In this document: positions 11,851 through 25,131 of the stretch, one piece after another
Position numbering within the stretch: position 1 is the first letter of the stretch
Layout of the letters: each line of letters opens with the position of its first letter
Source: Muricea muricata
Lineage: Eukaryota > Cnidaria > Anthozoa > Malacalcyonacea > Plexauridae
Length of the DNA stretch: 64,000 nucleotides
Assembly: GCA_963855995.1 (NCBI GenBank)
Contig: OY979730.1
Span: 4,847,341-4,911,340 of the forward strand
Direction of reading: 5' to 3'
The notes under the pieces: model-generated
The model's input: only the letters and a program-made list of their open reading frames with translations
The model's database searches: none
What the model was told of the DNA's origin: nothing
Translations under genes and position numbers: made by a program

Positions 11851-14800
11851 TAAACAGTAATTCCTTCAAGCATTGAAATTATCCAATGCACCATGGCAGT
11901 CATTCCAAGATACCCTTCAACCTGCGCCCTTATGTAGCTCAGAAACATGCAGAGTGAAATGCCTTCAACAAGCGAGGAGGAGAGATTTATGACATATAAA
12001 GCTTAATTGATTACAATGATCCCGACTTTCGAGGTATTTAACTAACTTAATTTATTTTTGAGGATGTTTTCCAGCAGAATCTTTCGACTTTAAACAATTG
12101 AAGTCGAGATTTTTCCACAAGTTTGATTGAATTATTTATTCAAGGTATTTATCTGTGATAAAACCCGCGGTACATCAAAGAAAACCGACTCAAAATTAAT
12201 CGACTATTCAGAAATTCAGCCAAAAACTACGAAGTATTCAGCGTTAACATTTTCGTGCTAAAATTGTACCGATAGTTCAAGGTTATATTGTGCAATTGTT
12301 ACAAGCCGCTCCAAAATATATCCTGCCGGCTGACAACGCCCATCTGTTGGAAGGAAATTGTGGAATTCGTCGTTGTTAATTAAAGATGGTAAAAATGACT
12401 ACAGTCGATAGTTTTGTGTATTATAGTAAAAAGTTTTACAAACCTTATTATGTATATATATATAATTCATAATGGGTATTGAAGAACTAAACGTATCGTT
12501 GATAACGCCCATAATTATAATTTGATGTTTAATATATGGACTGTATATTTTAAACATATATGATTTACTGTGCTCAGCTCTAAACTTGTTTCATTTGTTA
12601 ATCTGATATGGCGTCTTCATTCCCACTAGGGAACTGATTTTTATTGTTTTGTGACGAAACTTGAAATTCTGTTCGTGCCCTTTTTATTAATACTGACATA
12701 TATACAGATGGTATTATGTACATACATACATGCCGAGTTGATCACCAGACAATCAGCATATTCAGGACAATTACACAGCTCCGGAGAATTACTAAAAACG
12801 TTATATTCTATGAATCAACTATTTCATAGAACAGTGAAATGAAGTCGTCAGCTGACACCGCCGGCGTTATCCGCAAATGACTCAAACGTTGTAATGGAAT
12901 GTTTTTATATTCTATCTTTGTTCATGTTTGACCGCAGCGAAAAACAACTAATCCATGCAGCCATAACTGCAGATGTTTCAGTTACGTTTTTTTTATATTG
13001 TTTATCGAATGAAGATCATTCTTTTAGAATGTTCCTTTAATGAGTAACATCATATATAATTGCATATAAACTTGACCTCGCAAAATATTGTATGTATCAT
13101 TTATTATTCATACTACAATATATATATATATACATCTTTTTGAAAAGAACATGCATGGAAAATTAACGATCATCACATTGATTTCAAACCTGGGCGACTT
13201 GCGCCTCAAAATTTTGCAACTGCGTGCTATAGTTTGTTTTTAAATATATAACGATTTTATTATTTTTCTAATTTTTATCTTTGTTTAACATCTAAAGCGC
13301 AATCATTTACACAAACAGATATAGAAATGTGCGAAAAGCAAATACAAACATCTATTTCGCCGGGCTATCTTTATTTCATGTAATGCTTCTTTCGCAACAG
13401 CAATTCCGAATAAACAGATGTTTTAGTCTCGTATTATTTTAGTCCCGTAAACTTTCAATCAGTTTCTAGTTCATGTTTTTCATTGCGCATATTAACCTTA
13501 CAGTGCGTGCATGCGACCGCGCCAGATTGTAAATCGATTAAGGAAAATTATATTGAATAATAACGATTTTATCTAGACGTTTACTTCAGAATGGGCTTTC
13601 AATTGCGCGTTCAACATTGGACATGCATGCGTAACACACGGCTTAGCGCAAAAAGACTGTTTTGGAAATTAGGCCCAGGAAAAGCGTACTGCATGAAATA
13701 ACCTGCCTTGAAAAACGATGAAACACTTAAACAATACGTGGCAAGTGACTTGTATGTATAAAAGCAAGATATCAGATTAGCCGCCATTTAACTTTTACAT
13801 CAGACTGAAAATTATATTTTAACAATATTTAGACTACGTTAACTTCGATCGAAACATCTGTGTTCAAAGAAATTGCGAAGATGTTAATTTAAGTCGCTCT
13901 TAACAGCCCAGCGACAAATGTGTAGAAAACACAGACATAACTGATTCGGCAATGTTGCGCTTAGCGTTTCTCAGACAAGCTTTTGTAGGTCTTGCAATAT
14001 ACATATTATGTACGAGCTGCTAGAATATGATGGTCTGTTAATTCACCCAGAAGCCATGATGACTGCACAGCCGCTGTTTGTATTCACGGACACCTTTGTA
14101 ATCATTTTCACAGACACACATTTGCTGATAAACTTTTCTATTTAGCAAGTCTCACGTGGCAAAGGTCCTGCACATTCTGCCCATATACGTGTTGAAACAC
14201 TTTGAACTGAGCACAACATTCCGACAATTATTTTTCTTCATGTGCGATTAAATCAGCTTCCAATGTAGAAGAAGATGCATACTAGCTTGACCACGTAAGG
14301 TCTGCGCACTAACATTGAGCGCAGCAGATAGTTTGAATTTCGAACTTATTAGCAACGATTGTCATCAGGAAATTACATTTCGCGGCTTCGTTTTTGCGTT
14401 CATTTAGTGGTAACTGCAGCAGTTTTTATCTATTATTCAGTGACCTTTATTTCCTGTCTGAAGCACTTATGGATGTCGCGTGCTCAAATCCCTGGTAACG
14501 TGCATGATAGCGCGAAATAATTTCCACCTTTTTGTACATTTGGGAATGATTCACACCTTTCGATAGGTTAAGACGACACATGTGTGAATGTTTTGCGGCA
14601 ATATAGGAAAATAATTAATCGTGATGTTTTAGTTTACTTTAGTTAACTGATTCTCTACTAATATAATTTCATTACTGAAGACAAACAGTCAAGACAAGCA
14701 GGCTACAAGTAAAGGAGCATTAATGCATGTTATGTGCTGCTCGATTAAGCGCAGCGCACTAAAACTTAAGCGATGATTAAAACGAAGAAAACGTGCTGAT

Positions 14801-16040
14801 TTGTCTCTTCCATGTCGTTTCGGTACATGTACTTCATTTCCTTCATTACCTAATGTAACAAGAAATTGACTGCTGGCCTGATTGAGTCCATGCGTGCCGT
14901 TTTTCAATCGGTACAAAATATCTATGGTAAATCTATCCGTCTGAATTTAGCTATAGTCTGTAGCAATCGGGGACGTAACTATATTCCATTGGCATTGTTG
15001 CGATTTGAAATATCTATATCCTGTGTTCTGTACTTCTCTTTTGTTGCCTCAAACCAAACATTACTGCCACTCAACTCTTAAAACATGAATGAATAAAGCA
15101 AGTCTCCAGACATTAGCAGCACATCAGATAGAGCTGCATGCGTAAAGTATAACCTTCTTTAATTACATATACACCTCCGGTTGAGTGAAGACCTTGCGTT
15201 TGAAAAAGATTCACTGATTTAAACAAAAATTAACCTTTTAACGTGCTAGGTTTTGATTCAGTTCTTTTCCCGGTAAAATACTGCTACACGCTTCCATTTT
15301 TACATTTCTACGTAGCACAATTCTCCTTACTGCTTTGAAAATTCTCATTTAATTGTCATAATGTATAGAACTCGTACTGACTCTATATACCAGAAACGTA
15401 TCCACACAAATCTACATTTGCAGTAGACTCTCTGACAACACAATCGCATGCATATAGATTATAGTCGTACTGGGTGCTTATGTTACACGTACCCTCCTAT
15501 AGCCTACATAATTTCCGCAAGCACTTGTTTTTAACTATTCTAAAAACAAATCCTTCCATCTGTCATAGATGAAAGCTCTTAAAAACCTTTTTTTAAACAT
15601 ATCTCCCACGTCTAATGGGTGTACACTTACCAATAATATGTATATGTTTGAGCTCAATCTGGCAGTGGGCTTGCACTTCTACCTTCGATTCAGCAGGTTA
15701 GCCAGCAGTGACATACACCGAGCTGAGCAACTATTCATATATCTTTTCTCAAACGAGCTTTTCAGAACTATCCAACAAACGATTTCCTATCATTTATCTT
15801 ATTTGACGGCATTTGGATATCTGTGATGAACGTAGAAGAAAGGCTAAGCATTTGAGCTGCCGATTAACACATTAATAGCTAAGTCATCTTCGTTTATCTA
15901 CGGCTAACATCTGTTATCTCCTGAACTCGTATGGTTCTTAATTTCATCAACAGTTGACGGAGACGCAAAGAAGCGCGGATTCAGAACGCCATTCATGCAA
16001 TTCTGGACACTGCACGTGTCATCTGTGTCCGCAATTGACT
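11851..16040. other. Non-coding AT-rich stretch
   Basis: Only short chance frames. It holds small TA-type microsatellites (near 12453 and 13119). No gene, RNA or transposon end was recognised. Confidence 0.5.
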
Positions 16041-16045
16041 GTAAC

Positions 16046-16260
16046 AAAAAAGATGCGGGATGAACATTTTACCAGAATGCATTTCGGTTGGAAATCGTTT
16101 CGAAAAGCAAATTGACGTCTGCTGAAGGACAAGCATAAGAGATAATGTTATTCAGTGAGGCCTTATGTTCTTAGATGTTTTCCTTGGCATCTATTTTTCA
16201 TCGCGTTTTTCTTGATGCTCGCAATGCATTCCGGTAAAATGTACATGCTGTTTCGTTTAG
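16046..16260. repeat. Dispersed repeat shared with 58510-58735
   Basis: Both places share an order of blocks: CAGAATGCAT-like start, GAAATCGTTTCGAAAAGCAA / GAAATTGTTTAAAAAGGCAA, AATT(G/A)ACGTC, then CTTGATGCTCGCAATGCATT / CTTGATACCTGCAATGCATT and TCCGGTAAAATG / TCTGGTAAAATC. The start (CCAGAATGCAT) and the end (ATGCATTCCGG) are roughly inverted, so this is probably the core of a MITE family. Confidence 0.6.
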
Positions 16261-17815
16261 TCCAATTAGTGGAATGTGAGGCTGACTGTTCATATCAGCC
16301 TCATATCTGAAATATATATATATATCTATCTATACCTTCTATTGACGAACATATTCTAATATTTTTTGCTTTAAATAATGCTTTAGACATGATATTTTTA
16401 GATTTTAGACAAGAAATCAATTTGTTTGGACAAACAGTTTTCGTTTTCCTGCAAAAGGCGTCTCAAATGGAGGCCATTATGTGATTATGGTGCAAATTAT
16501 TTTTCGTGAATTCACATGTTCTGTTCAGCCTCATTATACAATTTTTAGTTACAGTATATGTTTATATTGTGTTTTCAACCGCCCATTCCAGTTGACTAAA
16601 TTAGTTCAGTATGTTCAACTTTTCCTGGGCTGGATCGACAATGAAGAATATAAACCAACTACCAAACTATCTACACTTGCAAGCAGATCAGACAACATCA
16701 AACCAAAATCAAAATCGTAGCGTGACTTGCGCACACACATGACGGATTTCGTATATTCCTTTGCGGGCTGTCGCGGATCTACGCCTTATATAATTTATGA
16801 TATTTGCGCACGAGATTATGCAGCCAAGGCTAAATATAGCAAACTTAATTAAGCAAGGCCCGGATCTACGACTAAGTAGACGCGAGACATACATGTGCCA
16901 CAAAAAACCTATGAATGTTATAGGTATAGGATGCATGGTGATTAGGGCCACGAGATAGGGCGAAAATTCGTCAAATTCACGCACGAATTTTCACTCAAAT
17001 TCTGCTCACTTTGACAGGCTTTTTCATTTGTCCATCAAAATTTCGTCAGAGTAAACACATGGAATACCTGCATGACGATTTGTTTTCGAGGCCAATCCGA
17101 AAGTTCTGAGTAAATCCATAATCCGTAATGGATTTTTGGTAAAGTCCGCAACCCAGCACTCTTGTGAGATCTAAAAGTCCGACAAAAAGCCAGTTGAAGC
17201 TCTTATCATCTCCCCGTTAATCTCCAAGTCTATATATACCGAGAAACTTAACAGAAAAAACTAATCCCATGCAAAAGGATTGAACAAAATAAACCGCGCG
17301 CATGAATCAGCATTTCCAAATCTTGTTCATCGTGCTATTTTGTTTTCAAGTAATCAAAATTCTTGAGTTTTAGATGGTTTCACACCTAATTCTCTGTGTC
17401 GAACGATGTAGAATTATTATTTGCCCTTATTTTTTATTTTTAAGGTGTCGTTTGCATATAGTGTATGTTAATATTTACATTGCATGCATACATATAAAGA
17501 TTACCGAATATATGCTAGCAAGTAGTAAAGATTACTGACCGAATATTCAAAACACACTTACTACAAAAGTACAGTAAGGCTACGAAGCCACAATGTATGT
17601 AAGCCAAATATGGCTACCATGCAAGAATATACTTTTATAGTGTTCAGTTGTTATGCTATGTTGTTTTATACAGTGGTTACTAGTTAGTATAAGCCATTTT
17701 ACAATTATGATCTTTCATCATTTCACTCGATATTGAATGCCATCAGTGAGTAAAGCTGTTCGAGGGAACATGTTTTTGTGTGTAGTTTTTGGCCTTTGCA
17801 TTTGAAGCCGGGTTA
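16261..17815. other. Non-coding stretch between a MITE core and a LINE
   Basis: Contains a short hairpin (TGAGGCTGA ... TCAGCCTCA, 16277-16303) and a TA run (16314-16324). No supported gene. Confidence 0.45.
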
Positions 17816-17819
17816 ACGC

Positions 17820-18896
17820 GATGAAATAAGCATGATTGTGATCTTTCGATTTTTCCCTTTGCTCTTTTTATTATATATAAATGACATGCCGAAAACCCTT
17901 AACAATACCGTTCCCTGTTTGTACGCTGACGACGCCGAAATTTATGCATCATCTAATAATAGTAGCGATTTAATTTCAAAATTGAATCATGTTTTCGAAA
18001 ACACAAGTAACTGGATGAGTAAAAAGATCATCTTATAATATCAGAACTAACATCTGTAACCAGCCTATTTTAATTAATGATATACCTGTTCCAAGGGTTA
18101 TCTAGTTGGGTTACCAAATATAGGAGTAAATTTGGATGATAAACTGTGTTGGGACAGTCATATATCGAAATGATCTGTAAAAAAGTAGCTGCTAGAGTTG
18201 CAGCCATAAAGCGAGTAAAACATTTTGTACCTTCTGAGACGCTCAAAGGAATTTTCCTCTAGTGCAGCCGCATTTTGATTATTTCAGCCCTCTTCGGGAC
18301 AATTGTGGGGTAGGTCTCAGGGAGAAATTGCAAAATACGAAAATAGGGCAGCGCGAATGTTAACGGGAACTTAAAAAAAAAGGCGAGACTATTTGAAATC
18401 GATCTGTTTATGTATAAAATTTTGAATAAATTAGATGCACCAAATTTAAATCAAATGTTTCTCATAATGAGAAATTGTCCCATTTCTTACCATTTACCAA
18501 ACAGTGATACTGATTTGCTTTTACCGAAACCTAATACTGAATTTAAGAAAAGAAGCCTCCCTCATCATGTTGCTCTTTTTTAAAATAACTTATGTGTTGA
18601 AGCAAAAAAAGCTAATAACTTGATTTCGTTTAAGGGCTTATTCAGCGTTAGAGCTCTCAAAAGTCTCAAATCCTTCAAATACTATGTGCATATAAACTTT
18701 TTTCATTCTTATTCCCTTGTATATATTCTCTATGTGTTTTGTTGCACGCCCCCATGGAAATCAGCATTTTGTTGTTGGGGCTAGCGTGCCTATTAATATT
18801 CATATTCAGATTACGTTTTCCGCCTGGTATTTCAATTGCCACTAAATAAAGTTTTATGTATGTATGCACCGTATGTATGTATGTATGTAAGCGCAA
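17820..18896 (+). pseudogene. LINE reverse-transcriptase remnant, second copy type
   Basis: 17850-18038 reads the RT palm: PLLFLLYINDMP followed by CLYADDAEIYASS, with the catalytic Y-A-D-D intact, then SKLNHVFENTSNWMSKK. Downstream the frame is broken by stops and shifts but still shows GVNLDDKLCWDSHISK, KKVAARVAAIKRVKHFVPSE and ALFGTI. The copy ends at AATAAAGTTTTATGTATG followed by a TATG-type tail (to 18896). The 5' part is missing and it is inactive. Its sequence differs from the remnants at 10981 and 20452, so at least three LINE families are present. Confidence 0.8.
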
Positions 18897-19595
18897 GCCC
18901 AATATATAGTGACGTTTACACTTATATATAGATAAGCACAGGTGAGGAAAGACATAGAACAACCATAAGCATAGGAAAAGGAAAATTTCGTTTTCTTGTG
19001 CTCGTGCTTGCGTTTATGCTTATTTCATCGTGTGAACCGGACATTGAAAGTTACTCCACAAATTGCGTAAGCAACGCTAGGATTGCCTTGAGCCCGTGAC
19101 TCGATTCCGGCTTTGGGCGATCCATATATATGCAAGATGAGTGATGACCAGCGTTTAATGAATATTGTATTCAGTAATTATGCAATCTAAACACATATTT
19201 TGGAGTATAAATAGACACATAACATCCCTAAGCTTCTGATGAGTACAAGTCCGATTCGTACAATTAAACAACAAAAGAGAAATTTATAATTACCAGATAA
19301 CTTTCCGGTGACAGTGATCGTATGAGTTGTTTACAAGAATTTATTTTGTATTTATTTGGGTTTTTTTCGTTTTAATTAAATTTTTCATTAAGTCTTGACG
19401 ATTGTTTTGACTATGAATGTGGTAAATGCAAAAGAAAGGCATATCCATTAGATACAGTCGGGTATCTATGTAGCTAAATTTTTCTTGTTTATCCAACTTA
19501 AAGCCTCATAATAATCAACGCTTTGCAAAACGCAAGATTGCCTCCTTGTGATTTTGCTGGTCATGATTCTTCCCAATAATATTAATTCCATACCT
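18897..19595. other. Non-coding stretch
   Basis: No gene or repeat end recognised between the LINE tail and the inverted-repeat element. Confidence 0.4.
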
Positions 19596-19601
19596 AATTA
19601 A

Positions 19602-19890
19602 AATATAATTTTGTGGAAACACCGCGTAAATTTATCATCGCAAATAATCACCCGATCCGAACGTTGTATCCCAATAAAATTATTGTCTCCAATAAATTAT
19701 TGGGATTGTTAGGGTTAGGGTCAGGGCTGGGGTTTGGGTCAGGGTTCATTTTATATGCATGAAATGACAATTCCAGTAACTATTGGAATTATCAAACGTT
19801 GTAACCAGTAATTTTATTGGGATACAACGTTCGGATCGGTTGAAATAATAAATTTACGTGCCGTTTCCACAAAAATGACAAAATTATATT
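19602..19890. repeat. MITE with long inverted repeats and telomere-like core
   Basis: The two halves are inverted copies: AATATAATTTTG, TGGAAAC, CGTAAATTTAT, and CCGATCCGAACGTTGTATCC plus CAATAAAATTA on the left all reappear inverted on the right (to 19890). The left flank is TTAA (19598-19601) and the right flank TCAA (19891-19894), compatible with a mutated TTAA duplication. The loop (19708-19747) contains TTAGGGTTAGGG followed by degenerate GGG-rich units. No coding capacity. Confidence 0.75.
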
Positions 19891-20451
19891 TCAATTTGAT
19901 ATTCAACATGCAAACATGCAAGGAACTTATTATTTCATATATAGCTATTCCCCAAGATGTCAAGAAGTTAAGAGGGGGCATAGCTTGCTCAGTTTAGGGT
20001 ACGAGACATCATTTTGGTCCGCAGAAACAAATATATTCCCCTGATGTAATATTTTCTTGAACTTTTAGCGGCGTTTATTCATCATTCAATTGCGTATTGC
20101 ATTCACAAGCTAAAAATGGAGGCCTGGATCACACTTAACGTAAAAATCAGGTATATTTCCTAATATTTAAAGTGCCTATCACCCATTTTTTTTTTATTTG
20201 ATTAATGAAAAGTACAGCCTTCAAATAGTAGAATTGTCCAAACATATATTTGTTTAGTGCTGTCTTTCTTATTCATTTTGCGCCTTGAAAGTGCAAAGTC
20301 GCACATATTTTGTCAAAAATTCCACATTGGCCGTGAGAATGACTTTCCAGAAGATTGGGTCGAGTGACGTAGCAGGAGTAACTCGCGCTTGTAGCAATTT
20401 GTAAATTCTATATAAATTTATACGGCAATTTTCCGTTGTTGAAATTTTCTT

Positions 20452-21060
20452 CAATCAATCAAACAATCAATCACTCTTTATTTAAACACGGTAAAATCTT
20501 CAGTATATATATATATACAACATTAATTAAAAAAGAAAGAAACATGGAGTTATACTATAGCAAATATTCTAATAATTACGTCACATGCATATTTACAACT
20601 TAATGGTACTGTTTCACAAGATTGCCGTGTGGGAGTCTGCTAATCGTTCTTATAGTAATTTTGAATAGCTTTTTTAAAAATCTTAAATGATTTTATAGTA
20701 CGAATATATTCGGGCAAATTATTCCATAGATGTGCCCCGCAATAACTAAAGCTTCGTTTCATATAATCCGTGCGTGGACGTGGTAGGTTAAGTTTACCAC
20801 AAGTGTCTCTAAGGCTATACTGCAGATTTCGATCAGTAAAGAGATTACGTAAATATTCAGGAGCCCTATTGTTCAGTGTTTTGAACATAAGGATTGCTTT
20901 TTGTTTTTTCCAACGAGTGGAAACATTGTCCCAACCCAACTCCTCCAAGAGATTGCTCGCACTGGTATAATAATTTGATTGCGTTATTATTCTTGCAGCT
21001 CGATTTTGTAATTTCTGTATTTTATCAAGCAAAGTCACACCCTTGCAAGAAAAAATGTGC
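20452..21060 (-). pseudogene. LINE C-terminal fragment nested in the TTAA element
   Basis: Read on the minus strand, 21060 to 20640 gives LLDKIQKLQNRAARIITQS, LLEELGWDNVSTRWKKQKA, MFKTLNNRAPEYLRNLF, SFSYCGAHLWNNLPEYIRT and a stop after KAIQNYYKND. This is the standard C-terminal tail downstream of the RT domain in CR1/L2/RTE-like LINEs. The 3' end at 20452-20482 is AATAAAGAGTGATTGATTG plus further GATT units, a short-tandem tail. It is 5'-truncated, as usual for LINE insertions. The terminal frame itself is intact (about 150 codons), so it is younger than the other two LINE remnants. Confidence 0.8.
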
Positions 21061-21081
21061 AACACATTTGCAAGAGAAAAT

Positions 21082-21270
21082 GCGCAATAGTTGTGTAGCA
21101 GTTGGTTGTCCAAATGTCTTTAACCCTTCCAAGAATGTTAGTGTTCATAAACATAATGATTCAGAAAAGAAAAGAAAAGAGGTAGACTTTGGCGTTTAGT
21201 GCGTACAAGACAAGCCAAACGTGGAAATGGTCTCCCACTGATGCATCGCCTTTTCAGGCTTTCGTTAGTC
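21082..21270 (+). pseudogene. Decayed THAP zinc-finger domain
   Basis: From ATG at 21082 the frame reads SCVAVGCPN (C-x4-C), then NPSKNVSVHK and EKKRKEVDF, and ends at a stop at 21197. After a frame change the sequence gives TWKWSPTDASPF, which is the THAP region just before the final C-x2-H, and then the reading frame is lost. This is the order of a THAP domain (DNA-binding C2CH finger). It lies within the TTAA element, so it is probably the N-terminus of the element's own transposase. Confidence 0.6.
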
Positions 21271-22439
21271 GTTCAGTGTAGGAAAGAATGCTGTTCCTAT
21301 GATGTACATACTTACACAGCCAGAAACAGAACCTAGCAATGTTAACAATGATAACAGTGATATTCACGCTCAACATTGCGCTTATATAGACAGCATTGTG
21401 CTTTAGTTAAAATATGTACATATTATGTTTCATGATTTGTTTAGACTTCAGACTGCTTCAATTGTCATATTTTTGCCTGAAAATATGCGTACTTGTTTGA
21501 ATGTGTTATATAAAAGATCTGCCTGAAGAAAACTTTACAAAAACCAGTCACGAGCTGGACTCTTTTTTGCAGCAACAGTCTCAGTGTGTTTTAATTTGAA
21601 GCGAAAGGGGTGCGAGATGGTAATCTGATACTATGTTTATATATTTATATATATGTACTAAATTGTCCTAAAAACTGCTTGAAAATACGAGTATATATTC
21701 ATGCAATAGCAAGAGCGTATATAGTTTCCGTTATAGGATCACTTTGTGTTAGATATATGATAACTATAAAAATCACAAAAATCGCGTGTATCGAGTTGTC
21801 TGAAATGGAATCGCACCATGTGAGAATAGCATGATGTAGTTTGTGTTGTGTGGCGTTTTGCAATTGAGTATTTATTCTTTCTCCGCTTTTCAGTGTATTT
21901 CTTGTTTCATTACCCATGCTTTGCCCGCTATAAGTTCGCGAGAGAGCATGGTTCAACATGGGCAGTTTCAATATCGCATTTGTTTTCATTCCTATCATCT
22001 GCGCCATTCTCACTATAATCTCGGACTGGACAGCAAGATAATTGCTTAGACAGAAACTGAGCATTGATCGTAAACACAAAGACTTCAAAAACATATTTAG
22101 GTAGTCATCAAATGCAACAAATAACGCAAAAACATGATTGAAATGTGTTCACCTACACTATAAATATACTGTATTCCACATAAGTATATCACGCAACTTA
22201 CTCCTGCTACGTCACAGGTACCAGGCCACGACGTACTCGGTCAAATAATATAAAAGCACAGTTTTGTGCGAAAAAAAGTAGAATGAAACGGTTTTTTCCA
22301 AAAAAGATATATTGACTATTTATTCAGGGGACTATATAGCCTTCATTAATAAAATAAAAAAAATTGGGTGATAGGCACTTTAAAAAGCAGGCCCTATATA
22401 TATATTGAGAGGCCCTATTGTTCATTCCCTATACTGTGT

Positions 22440-22680
22440 ATTTGTTAAGGTTGTCCAGGGTATTCTGGGTATTCTTATTTAAATCGGTATACGGTATATT
22501 TACGTTATTTTCGGGTATTAATTAGTATTTTTTGGGTCATTCAAGATCTAATGCTTAAAACATTTCTGGTATTTTTTAAAAATTATAAGATGTAATTTGG
22601 GGCGTTTTTGTAGATTTATATCGGGTATTTGGGATACTACGACACATATGGGATATATGGGATCACGCTACGTACAATTA
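22440..22680. repeat. GGGTATT-rich degenerate segment
   Basis: The heptamer GGGTATT or a one-base variant recurs about six times within 240 bp, together with GGGAT(A/C) words near the end. It may be an old tandem array. No function is suggested. Confidence 0.35.
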
Positions 22681-22689
22681 TCGACAAGC

Positions 22690-25130
22690 AGTGAGTTAAG
22701 TAAAGGTATTTTGACCAACTACTGTTTGTTACTTACTTTATTACAAGAAATTTTTTAAGGCTTGACTCTCTTGTGGCGTGGCAAATGAATGATGAGCTCA
22801 AGCTCATCAAGCATGCGTGGAATATAGTATAGCATAGTTTAATATGAAATCGACATTTAATAAGTATTTATATAAGCATATTTTAAATAGTTGTGTTGTT
22901 AATTATGTATTTTTAATTATATAGCATTACGTATTTTCAAGACAATCATTGATACCGCTTGAAAATTTTAATCAATTCAATTCACTGAAGACTAATGTGT
23001 CTGAGGTGCCATTTCAAATCCAAACCATAAACTGATTTTGACTGGACAGCAATCATTATATCAGATAACCAATTACACACCGGGAACATTCTCATTAGAT
23101 TATATCCCAACACTTCTTCGTCTGTTTTCTCGACTGGAACCACTTAAAGCTAATTGCATCATGGCCGGTTTAGACAATATGTGCATGTTATAGCTACTAC
23201 ACACTAATATTAGTATGTAATTTTTTAATCTGTGTGAATGTAAACTGTAATTTATATAGAATCTTTATCTGGTATGATCTTTTTGGCCTTAAATAAGAAA
23301 CACTAACAGCAACTTGAAACTGCATTCGTTGTCATTCACTCATCCTGTTGTGTTATTCATCTGTCTCAGGACGATCTAAGTATGCTCGAAAACGAATTAC
23401 TGTTTTGTCTATGGCTTTGGGATAAAGTAGAAATATCAATATGTCATTTGTGTTATCTTAACTTTGTTTTTATGAACTCATATTTTGGGTCTGCAAGATG
23501 TTAGAGTGTCGTGTTTTCTCTCTATTATAGTATTCTAGACAATTAAATGTATTGCTTCGAATTTTCCGTGTTCTTATTTATATGTCAGATTATTTTCAGT
23601 ATACGTGGCTACAAAATGAGCGTGATGCTGTCATGAGACCTCTTTTAATATGCTCCTTTAATCATACAGTAAGCCCCTGCACCGCAGGCTATCATGAATG
23701 TGGTTTGCGTCATTATTTCAGTGGCCATCTTGAATATTCTTCAAACTGACTAATGCTACATATATACAACGAAATACAGTGTACAACAGAATACAGTATA
23801 CATACAGTATCAACAAAAACACTTTGGTGAATGTTTATATCATATACTTGATACAATTCTTCATGCAACATTGATTACTGAACAAACCAAAATTTTGCTT
23901 ACCACGTCGACAACTCTTTCCTATGACATCATCACTACGAAAGAACTCAAATTTTATCCCATGCAGTAATTGCAAAAAGCATATGTCACTTATACGGTAC
24001 ATTTATGTGTTTCTCTCATATTTGCGACAACGCATTTTTATTGTGCGTCTTTGTAACGCTAGTTTCCTTTTTTCGGTACGCTAGTGCAGTACACGATTTT
24101 CTTTTCCATTGTCCGTGTAAATTTCTTGCTAATGAATAAACGCCGTGTGCTCAGCCAAGGTTTTGTTGAAATTTAATTTGGGTCGACTTGTGCACGGGTT
24201 TTCTGTTTGTTTTGTTACCCGTTTGTTTGTTTAGATTTGCAATTATTTCAATGCTGAATGCGCCGAAAATACTCAGGAAATGGCTAAATTAGTGGAGGCT
24301 GTCGCACAGTAGCTTGCCATGCATACATGACTCGATCGAGAACTATAATTTGTTTCCGTACCGAATTGGAGTTATACACTTCCATTACCCGCATAATACG
24401 TTAAAGAGTAAGAACAGCCAATCAAATCTTCTGAGAACGATACAATCAATTATTTCGCAACTGTATTAGTGCGTGTCATGGAAGTGTAACCCGGATTAGC
24501 CTGCTCAGTGCCGGGGATAAACGATTTTTAGGGCTGCAGCTTAACAACCGTTCGACTTTTTAAATTTACATTATAGCACTGAGCAAGTCAAGATAATGAG
24601 CAAGTCAAAATAAATTTTTCACTTGGTTTTCCATAAAAACTTTAACTGGATTGTATTTATTGTTGTTCGCCCGATAATGCAAACCTACAAAAAATATAGG
24701 TCAAAGTGTACCTTGTTGAACGACGTTACACGCGCTGATTACCTTAATAAAAGACCTTACATGGCTTCAAATTCATTTTATAGTTTCATAAAAAATATCA
24801 TTTTATAATTTCATAAATAAATTCATCTTGCGCTTGCCTTTGCACAATTGCGTATCGTCATTGTTATAAACAACCATCATTGTTATATTTACAGACGAGC
24901 TATTTGCTTTTCATTTTATGATTTATATTTAGACTTTGTTTTTCAAACAATGCATGAGAATTTCTTTTTGGTATGCACGTCAAGAAAATTTACTCAGCTC
25001 AAAAAATAATTATTTTCCCACAGCAAACTATTAAAAATTATCGTCAACCATAATGAGTTTATGACTTTTGGTCCTCGCAACTTTTTAATGCTACACGCCA
25101 AAGACGCTCATCTACTTGTTACAATGCAGT
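22690..25130. other. Non-coding stretch
   Basis: Contains one short inverted pair (TACACTTCCAT near 24373 and ATGGAAGTGTA near 24479, about 105 bp apart), possibly a small MITE. No supported gene. Confidence 0.4.
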
Positions 25131-25131
25131 T

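Larger units (their letters stand above)
20171..22379. mobile_element. TTAA-flanked transposon with THAP fragment, broken (Kolobok-like candidate)
   Basis: TTAA stands at 20167-20170 and 22380-22383. The ends are inverted: AGTGCCTATCACCCA on the left and TGGGTGATAGGCACT on the right. More scattered inverted similarity reaches about 210 bp inward, including GACGTAGCAGGAGTAA at 20367-20382 and its complement near 22200. Inside lie a decayed THAP zinc-finger reading frame (21082-21270) and a LINE inserted on the minus strand. Some Kolobok transposases are known to carry an N-terminal THAP domain, which fits the TTAA duplication. The catalytic domain is not visible, so the family call is inference. 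The termini differ from those of the element at 2873-6077. Confidence 0.65.
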
